Positions 25,044-34,121 of a stretch of 64,000 nt of DNA are shown here, in pieces; position 1 is the first letter of the stretch; each line of letters opens with the position of its first letter. The position numbers were made by a program, and so were the translations under genes. Origin of the DNA: Pyxidicoccus caerfyrddinensis. GTDB lineage: Bacteria; Myxococcota; Myxococcia; Myxococcales; Myxococcaceae. The notes under the pieces are model-generated. The model had not been told where the DNA came from, did no database searches, and saw only the letters and a list, made by a program, of their open reading frames with translations. The DNA is taken from positions 111,038-175,037 of the forward strand of contig NZ_JAAIYA010000028.1 in assembly GCF_010894405.1 (NCBI RefSeq), written 5' to 3'.

Positions 25044-28000
25044 TCAGAAGGTGGGCTGCACGCGGACCTGGTACACGCCCGCCTCGCTCGCGGCGAAGTG
25101 GAGGTAGTACGTCCCCGAGGTGGAGGGCGAGACGACCCGGGTGAAGTCGAGCGGGAGGAGGTTGCCGTTGCCATCCAGCACGCTGAGCTGGAAGCGGGCG
25201 TCCGAGCTCAGTTCCACCCAGTAGCGCAGCCCACCGGTGAGCTGCACGGCATAGACGTCCACATCCGTGGTCGACTCGAAGCGACCGTCCACGAGCACGG
25301 AGAGGGAGAGCGCGGTGGCGGTGGCCTGGGTGTCGCCGGCATCGTCCAGCCCGAGGTCCGTGAGCGTGAGCGTGTACGTGCCCATGCGCTGCGAGGAGGA
25401 AGCGGAAATCTCGACGAGCAGCGTGCCCGTGACGGACGTCTCGAAGGACGCCGTGTCGGAGAAGCTGCCCGACGAAGCGACGTGCGTGCCGCTGGGGGTG
25501 ACGACGCGCACCTTGCAGCCCGACAGGTCCATGTCCGACTTGCAGGCGACGCGGTACGCGTGGGGAGCGGTGACGGAGATGGCGAAGACGTCCACGTCAT
25601 CGAACGTCTCCAGGCGGCCCGCCAGCGGCGTGGCTCCGGCGGGCAGGGGCGTGGCCCCGGCGGCCGAGTCCGCGTGGTCGTCCGGACCGAGGTCCTCCAC
25701 GTGCAGGGCGTACGTGCCGGTGACGCCCGAGACGTCGGAGTACACCTCGACGAGGTAGCGCCCGCTCACCACCGCCTCATGGGACGCGGGCACCCCATGG
25801 GCCGTCGGGTCCTTCACCCGCACGGTGCACGAGGACGCGCTCGCGGCCACGCAGCGCACCCGGTAGATGCGCCCCTGGGTGGCGGGAAAGGTGAAGGCAT
25901 CCACGTCACCGAGGCTCTCGAGCATGGCGCCCACCCGCACCGTCCCGGCCCCGAGCGCGGTGGCCGTGGCGGAGGTGTCTCCGTGGTCGTCCGTGCCCAC
26001 CTCCTCCAGCGTGTAGTCGTAGGCGCCCATCGAGGAGCTGACGAACACCTCCAGGGACACCTGCTCCTGGTCGCCCGCCTCCCAGCCCAGGACGGCGGCC
26101 CCGTTCCAGTCCGGCGTCTTCTCCGCGAGCAGCTTCCCGTCCGGAGCGCGCAGGCGCACACCGCAGGAAACCCGGGTGCACGACGCGCGGTAGACGCGGC
26201 CCGCGGTGGGGCGGAAGGTGAAGACGTCCACGTCGCGGTACGTCTCCAGCACCCCGCTGCCGGACGCGGGGACGGACAGCGCGAGGGCCCCTTCCGCCGT
26301 GTCGGGATGGTCGTCCGTGCCCACGTCCTGCGCCGTGCAGGTATAGGCCCCGCTGCCGCTGGCCACGCCCACCGCCAGCGTGCCGCTGACGGCCGTCCGG
26401 TGCAGCAGCGTCTGGTAGGCGGAGGCCACCACCGTGTCGTTGCCCTCGCGCGCGGAGACGCTCAGCCATTCCGAGCCGGTGCCCGAACAGGAGATGCGAT
26501 AGATGCGGCCCGCCGTGACGGCGAAGGAGAAGACGTCCACGTCCTGGTTGAACTGGAGCGCCCCCACCAGCGAGCCGGGCAGCGTGAGCGGGGTGGCCGT
26601 CGCGAAGGTGTCCCCATGGTCGTCCGTGCCCGCAGCCTCCAGCCGCAGGCCGTAGGTGCCCAGGCCGGAGGAGCCGGAGCCGCGCACCTGGAACACCGTC
26701 GTCGCGGTGGCGGCCTTGAAGGCGAACACCGAGGGCGAGCTGCTGGCCCAGACGTAGCCCAGCGAGCCGCTGCTCCCGGAGATGACGTCGAGGGCCAGGC
26801 TCCGGCTGGTGCCGGGGCTCAGCGTCACCCGGTAGAGGCTCCCGGCCACCGTCGGCGCGGAGAACGCATCCACGTCTCCGTCGTACTGAAGCTCTCCGGA
26901 GCCCTCGCCCCCGGGCAGCGGGCTCGCCTCGGCGGAGGTGTTGCCGTGGTCGTCCGCGGCGCCCTCCGTGAGCTGGCACGAGAAGGCGCCGGCCACGCTG
27001 CTCGAGTACGCGCGCACCCAAAGGGTGTGGGCGCCGTCCACCGCCGCATGGAAGACCAGGGGCGAGTCGACGAAGGAGGGCTGCCCCACCGCCTGTCCGG
27101 CCGGGTCCTTCGCCGTGACGGTGAGCCAGGCGCTGGCACCGCACTGGAAGCGATAGATGTGGCGGGCCTGGGCGGTGAAGGTGAAGACGTCCACGTCCGA
27201 CGCCAGGGGAAGCGTCCCCGTCGCGGGCGGGCCGCCCACCGTCACGGGCGTGGCGCCCGTCGGGGTGTCCGCGTGGTCGTCCAGCCCGAGGTCCTGAATC
27301 GCGACGGAGTAGGTGCCCGCCGAGCCCGACCCGCTGCGGACCTTCAGCACGAGGGGCGTGGCGTCCAGCGGCTTCAGCTCGCGGTCCTCGGTGGCCCAGA
27401 AGCCGGAGGGCAGCTCGTCCTGGCGGAACAGGAGCTGCTGGCACCAGACGCCTCCCGAGCGAATGAAGCAGCGGGTGCGGTACTGGTGGCCGGCGACGGG
27501 CGTGAAGGTGAAGGCATCCACGTCCAGCTCCCGCTCGAAGGTGCCCTCCACGGTGGAAGGCGCCGCCAGCGAGGTGGTGGCCGGCACGTCATCGCCGTGG
27601 TCATCCGGGCCCAGCTTCTGGAACGACAGCCGGTAGCGGCCCCGGGCCGTCGGGTCGACGTTGCGCACCCGCAGCAGGTACGCGCCGGAGGTGGCGACGC
27701 GCAGGGGCATCCGCAGCTCGAAGCCCCGCGCCTCCTGCAGCACCGTGGTGCCGTCGGGGGAGAGCAGCTCCAGGAGCAGCTGCGCGGAGGGGTCCGGCGA
27801 GCCCACCGCGTCCAGCAACGCGGAGTGACCGGCCTCCAGTGGGAGCACGTGCATGTCCACGTCTCCCTGGAACTGGATGCTGCCGGAGACCACCACGCCA
27901 CCGGCGGGAAGCACCCGCGCGCCGTCCGCCGTGTCCGCGGAGTCGTCCGCCCGCTCCTCCACCACCGAGAGCGTGTAGGCAGAGCTGGCGCCGACGTCGA

Positions 28001-28691
28001 ACGTGCTCAGCCGCACCAGCACCGGCGAGGAGCCCGTGGCCTTGAAGTACGTCTCCACCGCCGCTCCGCGCAGGTGGTCCGCCGCCAGGGGCTGGAGGCC
28101 CTCCGAGGTGAGGACGTCCAGGTAGAGCGGGACGCCCGGAGCGCCCTGGGCCTGGACGCGGTAGACGAAGCCCGCCTGAACCGGGATGCGGTACCAGTCC
28201 ACGTCCCCGGCGGGGGCCAGCGTGCGGCCCTCCTGGGGGCTGCCCATGGGGAAGTCGAGGATGGCGCGCTCCGGGCAGTCATCCGGCTCGAAGGCATCGC
28301 CGCCCGGCCAGGGCTCGGCGGCGCAGGAGGGACGCACCAACTCCACGCACTGGCCGTCCTTCCACAGGTAGCCGGCGTCACAGGCGCACTGGTAGCTGCC
28401 GCCGTCCGCGGTGCAGATGGTGCGGTGCGGCTCGGTGCACGGGTTGGGCTCGCACACGTCGGGGTCCGGCGGCGGCGGGTCCGCCACACAGGAGAGCCCG
28501 TCAGCGTGGTGGCCCACGTCACACAGACACGCCGCGCCGGAGGTGGTGAGCACGCACCGGCCGGGGCCGCAGGCGACGTCGCGGCAGGCCTCTTCGAGAG
28601 GGTCACCGGGAGTTTCGGAGCTACAGGCGGAGACGAGGGCGAGCAGCGCCACGAGGACGGCCGCGCGCGAGTGGGCTCGGAGCATGGACAT
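25044..28691 (-). CDS. Lipoprotein with EGF-like segment and ten PPC-like repeats
   Basis: A 1215-residue lipoprotein (lipobox VSAC). A Cys-rich EGF-like stretch at about 25-110 (CGPGRCVLTTSGAACLCDVG, CTADGGSYQCACDAGYLW) is followed by ten tandem beta-sandwich domains of about 110-120 residues. Each carries a signature of the form DDHGDT...A..L...G.LE...DVDVFTF...AG..YR. This is the pattern of bacterial pre-peptidase C-terminal (PPC) domains, usually found next to a secreted protease; no protease domain is attached here. I start at ATG 28691 because the signal peptide follows it, although the frame stays open for about 1.6 kb further upstream. No ribosome-binding site is obvious. The role is probably surface adhesion or carbohydrate binding. 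Confidence 0.82.
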   Translation of the reverse strand: MSMLRAHSRAAVLVALLALVSACSSETPGDPLEEACRDVACGPGRCVLTTSGAACLCDVGHHADGLSCVADPPPPDPDVCEPNPCTEPHRTICTADGGSYQCACDAGYLWKDGQCVELVRPSCAAEPWPGGDAFEPDDCPERAILDFPMGSPQEGRTLAPAGDVDWYRIPVQAGFVYRVQAQGAPGVPLYLDVLTSEGLQPLAADHLRGAAVETYFKATGSSPVLVRLSTFDVGASSAYTLSVVEERADDSADTADGARVLPAGGVVVSGSIQFQGDVDMHVLPLEAGHSALLDAVGSPDPSAQLLLELLSPDGTTVLQEARGFELRMPLRVATSGAYLLRVRNVDPTARGRYRLSFQKLGPDDHGDDVPATTSLAAPSTVEGTFERELDVDAFTFTPVAGHQYRTRCFIRSGGVWCQQLLFRQDELPSGFWATEDRELKPLDATPLVLKVRSGSGSAGTYSVAIQDLGLDDHADTPTGATPVTVGGPPATGTLPLASDVDVFTFTAQARHIYRFQCGASAWLTVTAKDPAGQAVGQPSFVDSPLVFHAAVDGAHTLWVRAYSSSVAGAFSCQLTEGAADDHGNTSAEASPLPGGEGSGELQYDGDVDAFSAPTVAGSLYRVTLSPGTSRSLALDVISGSSGSLGYVWASSSPSVFAFKAATATTVFQVRGSGSSGLGTYGLRLEAAGTDDHGDTFATATPLTLPGSLVGALQFNQDVDVFSFAVTAGRIYRISCSGTGSEWLSVSAREGNDTVVASAYQTLLHRTAVSGTLAVGVASGSGAYTCTAQDVGTDDHPDTAEGALALSVPASGSGVLETYRDVDVFTFRPTAGRVYRASCTRVSCGVRLRAPDGKLLAEKTPDWNGAAVLGWEAGDQEQVSLEVFVSSSMGAYDYTLEEVGTDDHGDTSATATALGAGTVRVGAMLESLGDVDAFTFPATQGRIYRVRCVAASASSCTVRVKDPTAHGVPASHEAVVSGRYLVEVYSDVSGVTGTYALHVEDLGPDDHADSAAGATPLPAGATPLAGRLETFDDVDVFAISVTAPHAYRVACKSDMDLSGCKVRVVTPSGTHVASSGSFSDTASFETSVTGTLLVEISASSSQRMGTYTLTLTDLGLDDAGDTQATATALSLSVLVDGRFESTTDVDVYAVQLTGGLRYWVELSSDARFQLSVLDGNGNLLPLDFTRVVSPSTSGTYYLHFAASEAGVYQVRVQPTF

Positions 28692-29096
28692 GGGGGGATG
28701 CAAGGGTTTGGAGCGCGGCGTTCTATCACAGGCGCGCTGCCGCCCGTCAGACGTGCCATCGATTGGCGCCTGACGTACGTGGAGTGAAAGTTCTTGTCTG
28801 GTTTCACGCGAGAAGGCGGACGAACCAGAAAAACCAGCACCCCATGAAAGCCCTTTTGGGGTCCGCGCGGGCCCTGGCGGGTTGTCCTGCGCCACGGCTC
28901 GCTTCGCCCGCACACCCGGCGTGGCGTGAGACGCCCCACGTGTCCTCGCCACGCCTGGCCGTGGTGACCCGCCGGACGCGGCCGTGGACTGGCTCGGGCA
29001 CACACCCTGGGCATTCTTGAGACCTGAATCACCATTCAACATCATCCCGTGCACTTCAGCGCGCCGCGCGACAGCGAGCGAGCCATCGGAGGCATC
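28692..29096. other. Divergent intergenic region, no gene seen
   Basis: About 400 bases between the divergently transcribed PPC lipoprotein and the reductase gene. Open frames across it give no protein-like sequence. It should hold the promoters of both genes; the only reasonable sigma-70-like pair found is at 29017-29045. Confidence 0.5.
29017..29045 (+). promoter_or_regulatory. Possible sigma-70-type promoter for the biosynthetic cluster
   Basis: TTGAGA (5 of 6 to the -35 consensus) and CATCAT (4 of 6 to the -10 consensus) are separated by 17 bases. They would start transcription about 45 bases before the first gene of the cluster. This is a pattern match only. Confidence 0.3.
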
Positions 29097-30269
29097 ATGC
29101 GGGAGACACAGGCCTGGGTCCTTCATCGCGGGGAGCGGCAGCGGGAGGGGCAGGCCGTCCCGGGGGCGCTGGTGGATGAGGACTTCGCCTTCCCGGACCC
29201 GGGTCCGGACGACGTGGTGGCGGAGCCCATCTACGGCTGCTGGGAAGGCAACATGGGCCACGCCATCCAGCGCGTGCCGGTGGACATCTGCCGGCTGCGC
29301 CGCGAGGACAAGGTCGTCCTGGGCAACGCGGGCGTGGTGCGCGTGGTGGAGACGGGCAGCGCCGTCACCCGCGTCCGTCCCGGAGACCACTGTCTGGTGT
29401 TCTGCAACGCAGAACAGGACGAGCATGGCTACCCGGTGAAGGTGCTGGCCTACGACGCCAGCCACACCATGGGCCTGCTGGCCCGGCGGACGCGGCTGCC
29501 GCAGCACGTCCTCATCCCCATTCCCGCCAACAGCCGCCACTCGCTGCGGCAGTGGGCGGCCTTCTCCCTGCGGTACGTCACCGCGTGGTCCAACTGGCGG
29601 CTTGCCTGGGGGTGCTTCCGCCTGCAGGTCAGCGAGTCCGACTGCCCGGTGCCCTTCGTGGTGGGCTGGGGCGGCGGCGTGGCGTACGCGCAGCTCCGGC
29701 TGGCCCGCTACGCCGGGTGCCGGGTGGCCATGGTCGCCTCGCAGGAGGAGCGGCTGCGGCACCTGGAGTCCGTGGGCATCATCCCGTTGGACCGGCGCGA
29801 GTTCCCGGACCTGAACCTGGACCCGGTCCGCTTCGCCTCGGACGCCGCGTACCGTCAGCGCTACGCGCAGTCGGAGAAGCAGTTCCTCACCCGGGTGAAG
29901 GAGGCGGGCCGGGGCCAGGACGTCTCCATCTTCCTGGACCACATCGGCGGTCCCCTCCTCCAGGCCAGCCTCAAGGCGCTGGGCCGCGAGGGCGTCATCA
30001 CCTCCGCCGGGTGGAAGCTGGGCGCGGACCTGATGGACCTCTCGCGCTCCACCGAGTGCACGAAGCGCCACCAGCACATCAACACCCACTACGCGCGCTT
30101 CTCCGAGGCCGTGGCGGCGGTGGGCTTCGCCGAGGAAGCCGGCTGGCTGCCTCCGGTGGACGGTGAGCGCCTCTACGCCTGGGACGAGGTGCCCCAGCTG
30201 GCGCGCGACGTCGAGGAGGGGCGCGTCGCGTCCTACTTCCCCCTGTACCAGGTCAACCCCGAGCACTGA
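29097..30269 (+). CDS. MDR-superfamily oxidoreductase (crotonyl-CoA-reductase-like)
   Basis: A 390-residue medium-chain reductase. The GroES-like half holds LRREDKVVLGNAGVVRVVE and RPGDHCLVFCN; the Rossmann half has the nucleotide loop GWGGGVAYAQ and GCRVAMVAS. Classical catalytic zinc ligands are not evident, so it is probably an enoyl- or crotonyl-CoA/ACP reductase-like enzyme rather than an alcohol dehydrogenase. It begins the seven-gene co-directional cluster. GGAGG lies just before the ATG, which was preferred over an in-frame ATG 48 bases upstream. It ends 24 bases before the next gene. Confidence 0.78.
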   Translation: MRETQAWVLHRGERQREGQAVPGALVDEDFAFPDPGPDDVVAEPIYGCWEGNMGHAIQRVPVDICRLRREDKVVLGNAGVVRVVETGSAVTRVRPGDHCLVFCNAEQDEHGYPVKVLAYDASHTMGLLARRTRLPQHVLIPIPANSRHSLRQWAAFSLRYVTAWSNWRLAWGCFRLQVSESDCPVPFVVGWGGGVAYAQLRLARYAGCRVAMVASQEERLRHLESVGIIPLDRREFPDLNLDPVRFASDAAYRQRYAQSEKQFLTRVKEAGRGQDVSIFLDHIGGPLLQASLKALGREGVITSAGWKLGADLMDLSRSTECTKRHQHINTHYARFSEAVAAVGFAEEAGWLPPVDGERLYAWDEVPQLARDVEEGRVASYFPLYQVNPEH

Positions 30270-30293
30270 GCCCGCGCCGGCTCAGGAGGCCAC

Positions 30294-31058
30294 ATGACGG
30301 ACAGTACGGTGGACGCGCTCGGCACCGCGCGACGGAAGTTCAAGCACCAGTCCCAGGGGTTCGGCTTCACGCGGGTGCTCCTGGTGGACCTCATCACGAT
30401 GACCTTCTCGCTGACGCCCGCGCTGCTGGCGTGGTGGGCCTTCGCGCTCTACCTGCGCTGGAGCTGGGAGCAGGCGGCCTTCCCGCTCTGGGCGCTGCTG
30501 GCTCCCGGAGTGCTGGCGGGCGCGTTCCTGGCGGCGTGCTGGCTCGTGCGCCTGTGCATCCCGAGGATGCGGCCGGGCACGTACAAGATGGAGATGTCCC
30601 GGGACTACCTGGCCTGGTTCATGACGCTGTGCCTGGGCCACTCGGTGCGCATCTCCGGGCTCCAGCCGTTCTTCTTCTCCTTCTACGCCACCAAGTACCT
30701 CTACTGGCGGGCGATGGGCGCGCGCATCGCGTACGGGGTGAACTCCTCCATCTTCGCGGTGCTGGCGGACTACCCGCTGCTGACCATCGGCAAGGGTTGC
30801 ACGATGGGCGCGAACGTCCTCGTCATCGGGCACATGTTCCTGGGGGACAAGGTGATGTTGGGGCCGGTGAACATCGGCGACAACGTCTTCCTCGCGGCCG
30901 GCGCCATGGTGGGGCCGCGCACCACCATCGGCTCGCGCAGCTGGATTGGGATGCAGAACAAGCTCCTGAAGGACTCCCTGCCCGAGGACTCGCGGGTGGA
31001 GAACTTCGAGTGGGAGCACTTCAACCCCGCGCGCCGCTCCGAGGAGCGGCCGTCATGA
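30294..31058 (+). CDS. Membrane-anchored left-handed beta-helix (hexapeptide) acyltransferase
   Basis: A 254-residue protein. Two or three hydrophobic helices occupy residues about 25-85, another hydrophobic stretch lies near 105-130, and the C-terminal half is a hexapeptide-repeat beta-helix (ITIGKGCTMGANVLVIG, GPVNIGDNVFLAAGAMVG, TTIGSRSWIG). LbH transferases move acetyl or acyl groups from CoA or ACP. The membrane anchor is unusual for the fold and suggests a lipid or membrane-bound acceptor. GGAGG precedes the ATG. The stop overlaps the KAS III start as ATGA. In the cluster it could acylate the final product or load a head group. Confidence 0.78.
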   Translation: MTDSTVDALGTARRKFKHQSQGFGFTRVLLVDLITMTFSLTPALLAWWAFALYLRWSWEQAAFPLWALLAPGVLAGAFLAACWLVRLCIPRMRPGTYKMEMSRDYLAWFMTLCLGHSVRISGLQPFFFSFYATKYLYWRAMGARIAYGVNSSIFAVLADYPLLTIGKGCTMGANVLVIGHMFLGDKVMLGPVNIGDNVFLAAGAMVGPRTTIGSRSWIGMQNKLLKDSLPEDSRVENFEWEHFNPARRSEERPS

Positions 31059-32095
31059 AGGTCCTCGAGCCACGCCTGGGCATCCAGGTGCTGGGCCATG
31101 GCCGCGCCCTGCCGGGAGACAAGCCCGTGTCCAACGCGGACCTGCTCGCGCTGGACCCCGAGCAGCAGGGCCGCTCGCCCGAGGTGTTGGAGAAGCTGGG
31201 CCAGAAGGTGGCGGCGCGGCTGGGCTTCCATCAGCGCTACCTCGCGCGGCTGCCGGAAACGCCCGCGCGCGACGACGAAGAGACGAGCGAGTCCCTGGCG
31301 CTGAAGGCCGCGAGGCAGGCTCTCGGCGGGCACGGCGGCGCGGAGGTGGAGGCCCTCATCCACGGGACGACGACGACGAGCCGCTACACGGGCTCGCAGG
31401 CGGCGGCCATCCTGGGACGACTGGAGAGCCACGCCTCCGCGTGGGAGGTGAAGGCGGGCTGCTCCACCTCGCTGGCCAGCCTGCACCTGGCGATAGCGCT
31501 GCTGGGGAGCGGCTACTGCAACGTGCTGGTGAGCTGCGCGGAGACGCTGTCCAAGGTGATGAACCCGGCCATGAAGGAGACCTGGTTCATCCTCGCGGAT
31601 GGCGGCGCGGCCGTGTGGCTGAAGCGAGAGCCCGTCTCCCCCGACTTCGAGGTGCGCCGGTGCCTCTACGCCACCGACGGCACGCTGGTGGACCTGTACA
31701 CGACACCGGGGCGGCTGCCGCCGGACCGGGCCACGCTGGAGGCGGGCGGCTACTGCATGGCCGGTGATGGCACGCGGCTGCGGGAGGAGGCGCTGCGGCG
31801 CTACCTCGAGATGCTCGGAGCCATGTTTCCCGGCGGCCGGGGCCTGAAGGACGTCCGGTGGGTGGTGGCTCATCAAATCAATCGCAAGCTCGTCGAGCAG
31901 GTCTGCGAGGTGGGCGGACTGGAGGCGCGCCTCGTCTGGAGCGCGGAGCGCGTGGGCAACGTGGGCGGCGCCTCCGTCCTGTTCTCGCTGTCCGAGGCCC
32001 TGGAGCAGGGCCTGTTCGCGCCTGGAGACGGGGTGCTCCTGATGAGCGTGGGCGGCGGCCTGTCCTTCGCGATGCAGCACTGGGTGAAGCGCTGA
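31055..32095 (+). CDS. KAS III-like ketosynthase, first copy
   Basis: A 346-residue thiolase-fold enzyme with the KAS III triad: Cys136 in KAGCSTSLAS, His273 in VAHQINRK and Asn302 in VGNVGGAS. The triad Cys-His-Asn is that of condensing enzymes that use an acyl-CoA or acyl-ACP primer. The sequence around the Cys (AGCSTSL rather than AACAGF) differs from housekeeping FabH and from the second copy downstream, so it probably uses a different primer or acts as an acyltransferase. It is translationally coupled to the acyltransferase upstream and lies 15 bases before the ACP gene. Confidence 0.87.
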   Translation: MKVLEPRLGIQVLGHGRALPGDKPVSNADLLALDPEQQGRSPEVLEKLGQKVAARLGFHQRYLARLPETPARDDEETSESLALKAARQALGGHGGAEVEALIHGTTTTSRYTGSQAAAILGRLESHASAWEVKAGCSTSLASLHLAIALLGSGYCNVLVSCAETLSKVMNPAMKETWFILADGGAAVWLKREPVSPDFEVRRCLYATDGTLVDLYTTPGRLPPDRATLEAGGYCMAGDGTRLREEALRRYLEMLGAMFPGGRGLKDVRWVVAHQINRKLVEQVCEVGGLEARLVWSAERVGNVGGASVLFSLSEALEQGLFAPGDGVLLMSVGGGLSFAMQHWVKR

Positions 32096-32110
32096 AAGGT
32101 GGGGTGAGGC

Positions 32111-32347
32111 ATGGACCTGGTCGAACGCATTGGCAAAGCGCTGCGCGCCGCGGGCATGGAGGAAGTCCCCGCGAGCACGTCCGAGGCACTGTCCACGTAT
32201 GGAATGGACAGCCTGATGATGGTGCTGTCCGTGGCGGCCCTGGAGAAGGAGTTCTCGCTGCGCATCTCCGGCCGGGACTTCTCCGAGGCGGCCTTCCAGA
32301 GCCTCGCCTCCCTGGCCTTCTGGCTGCGGAAGCTGGGCGCGTCATGA
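32111..32347 (+). CDS. Acyl carrier protein
   Basis: A 78-residue four-helix carrier with the phosphopantetheine site Ser34 in YGMDSLMMV (DSL motif). It is acidic and of the usual length. GGTGAGG precedes the ATG, and its stop overlaps the SDR start (ATGA). It would carry the growing or loaded acyl chain between the two ketosynthases, the SDR and the ligase. It needs a phosphopantetheinyl transferase, which is not in this window. Confidence 0.92.
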   Translation: MDLVERIGKALRAAGMEEVPASTSEALSTYGMDSLMMVLSVAALEKEFSLRISGRDFSEAAFQSLASLAFWLRKLGAS

Positions 32348-33099
32348 GGGTGCTCATCACCGGGGGCAGCTCGGACATCGGGCGCTCCATCGCCCGCCGC
32401 CGACTGGCGCTGGAAGACGAGGTCATCGTGACGGCCTCTTCGGCGGAGTCCCTGGAGGAGACGCTCGCCCGCTACCGCGCGGAAGGGCTGGCAGCGCGTG
32501 GCCTGGTGCTGGACCTGTCGGCCCCGGCTGGCGGCGAAGCGGCGCTCGCGGAGGTGCTGGCGCAGGGGCTCCAGGGACTGGTGCTGAATGCCTGGACGCG
32601 GCGGCCTCCGCTCCACCGCTTCCACGAATTGCCGCAGGACGCGCTGGAGGCGGACGTCACGGCCAACCTGATGGGCAACCTCTGGCTGCTGCGCCGGGTG
32701 CTGCCGTCGATGGTGGAGGCGCGGTGGGGGCGCATCGTCTTCATCTCCAGCGTCTCCACCGTCAACGGCACGGGACGGTACGGCGCCTATGTCCTGTGCA
32801 AGTCCGCGCTGGAGGGACTGATGCGCAACCTGGCGGTGGACTACGGCGAGTTCAACGTCCTGGCCAACACGGTGCGGCTGGGCATCTTCAAGACGGAGCG
32901 GACGAAGAAGTACTGGTCGAAGCCCCGCTACGTGGAGCGGATGAGCGGCGTCATCCCTCAAGGGCAACTGGGCGCGCCCGAGCACGTGGGCGAGGTGCTC
33001 GACCCGTTGCTGTCCGCGCACCAATACATCAACGGCGCGGTGCTGGACGTCACTGGCGGTCTGCCGATGTTCCGGCTGGAAGGAGTGTTGCGGACATGA
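32344..33099 (+). CDS. SDR-family oxidoreductase, 3-oxoacyl-ACP reductase type
   Basis: A 251-residue classical short-chain reductase with cofactor loop TGGSSDIG, the NAW equivalent of the NAG motif, a catalytic Ser in FISSVS and Tyr149-x-x-x-Lys153 (YVLCK). The C-terminus (YINGAVLDVTGGLPM) is typical of FabG-like enzymes. The ATG overlaps the ACP stop and the gene overlaps the next KAS III start, so all are one transcript. It probably reduces the 3-keto group made by a cluster ketosynthase. A much longer in-frame ORF upstream of this ATG is a shadow. Confidence 0.9.
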   Translation: MRVLITGGSSDIGRSIARRRLALEDEVIVTASSAESLEETLARYRAEGLAARGLVLDLSAPAGGEAALAEVLAQGLQGLVLNAWTRRPPLHRFHELPQDALEADVTANLMGNLWLLRRVLPSMVEARWGRIVFISSVSTVNGTGRYGAYVLCKSALEGLMRNLAVDYGEFNVLANTVRLGIFKTERTKKYWSKPRYVERMSGVIPQGQLGAPEHVGEVLDPLLSAHQYINGAVLDVTGGLPMFRLEGVLRT

Positions 33100-34121
33100 G
33101 CTTTCTCAAGCCCACGGAGCCGGTGTACCTGCTCGGGCCCAAATCGTGGCTGCCCGAGCGCGTGGTGACGAACCAGGACGTGCTCGACTGGATGGGCACA
33201 CGCGCGCGCCCGAGCTGGATTACGCACCGCACGGGCGTGGAGCAGCGGCGCTGGGTGGAGGACGGGCAGGCGTGCAGCGACGTCGCGTCCGCGGCGGCCC
33301 TGCGGCTGCTGGAGGAGTGCCGCATCGACCGCAAGCGCATCACCCAGGTGTTGCTGGCCACCGTGTCCGGCGACTTCCCCACGCCGCCCACCTCGCCGCT
33401 GATTCTGCCGCGCCTTGGGCTGGACAGGGTCGGCGTGCTGGACTTGAGCGCCGCGTGTGCTGGCTTCACCAGCGCCGTGCACGTGGGGGCGGCGCTCGCG
33501 GCGTCCACGGGCAGCGACCAGCTGGTCATCGCCGCGGACATCCGCTCCAAGTTCCTCAACCGCGAGGACCTGGCGACGACGGCCCTGTTCGGAGACGGAG
33601 GCGCGAGCTGCCTCGTCACCCGGAGCCCCGAGGGAGCGGACTTCCAGTTCGTGGCGAGTGAGCTGGCGGCGGACGCGTCCATGGCGGACATCATCGCCAT
33701 CCGGGCGGGAGGCTCGCGGCTGCCGCACCACCGGAACGATGACCCGTCCAAGGCCTTCCTCAAGATGGAGCACGGGGCCACGCTGTTCATGAAGGGCGTG
33801 GACAACATGACCGCGGGCGCGGCCTCGCTCCTGCGCCGCCTGGAGCTGACCGTGGCGGACGTGGACTGGGTGGTACCCCACCAGGCCAACCTGCACCTGA
33901 TGCGCGCGGTGACGGAGAAGCTGGGCGTGGACCCGGCGAAGGTGGTGGAGACGGTGCGCTTCACCGGCAATACGTCAGGGGCCAGCGTGGGCATCGCGCT
34001 CGCGCACCTCAAGGAGCAGCTGCCGCTGAAGCCGGGCCAGCGCGTCCTGCTCGTCTCCGCGGGGGCGGGAGGCGCCTCGGCCTGCGCGCTGCTGCACAGT
34101 CTTCAGGCGACCGGCGCATGA
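33096..34121 (+). CDS. KAS III-like ketosynthase, second copy
   Basis: A 341-residue enzyme with Cys121 in LSAACAGF, His262 in VPHQAN and Asn292 in FTGNTSGAS. It is closer to canonical FabH than the first copy, keeping the GNTSGAS loop and the AACAGF nucleophile site. It also keeps a RAGGSRLPHH-type loop common in plain KAS III. It overlaps the SDR stop and the ligase start, each by ATGA. It is the likely chain-forming or elongating enzyme of the cluster. Housekeeping FabH is a possible alternative, but the operon position argues against that. Confidence 0.9.
   Translation: MSFLKPTEPVYLLGPKSWLPERVVTNQDVLDWMGTRARPSWITHRTGVEQRRWVEDGQACSDVASAAALRLLEECRIDRKRITQVLLATVSGDFPTPPTSPLILPRLGLDRVGVLDLSAACAGFTSAVHVGAALAASTGSDQLVIAADIRSKFLNREDLATTALFGDGGASCLVTRSPEGADFQFVASELAADASMADIIAIRAGGSRLPHHRNDDPSKAFLKMEHGATLFMKGVDNMTAGAASLLRRLELTVADVDWVVPHQANLHLMRAVTEKLGVDPAKVVETVRFTGNTSGASVGIALAHLKEQLPLKPGQRVLLVSAGAGGASACALLHSLQATGA

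Noticed and set aside
24978..28787. Plus-strand open frame of 1269 codons
   Set aside because: It is antisense to the ten-repeat lipoprotein and has a His/Arg/Val-rich composition typical of a GC-rich shadow frame.
28692..30266. N-terminal extension of the PPC lipoprotein frame
   Set aside because: It runs antisense to the reductase gene and would bury the lipobox in the middle of the protein.
30431..31054. Upstream extension of the first KAS III frame
   Set aside because: It overlaps the LbH acyltransferase in another frame and has shadow-like composition; the ATGA overlap at 31055 gives a proper start.
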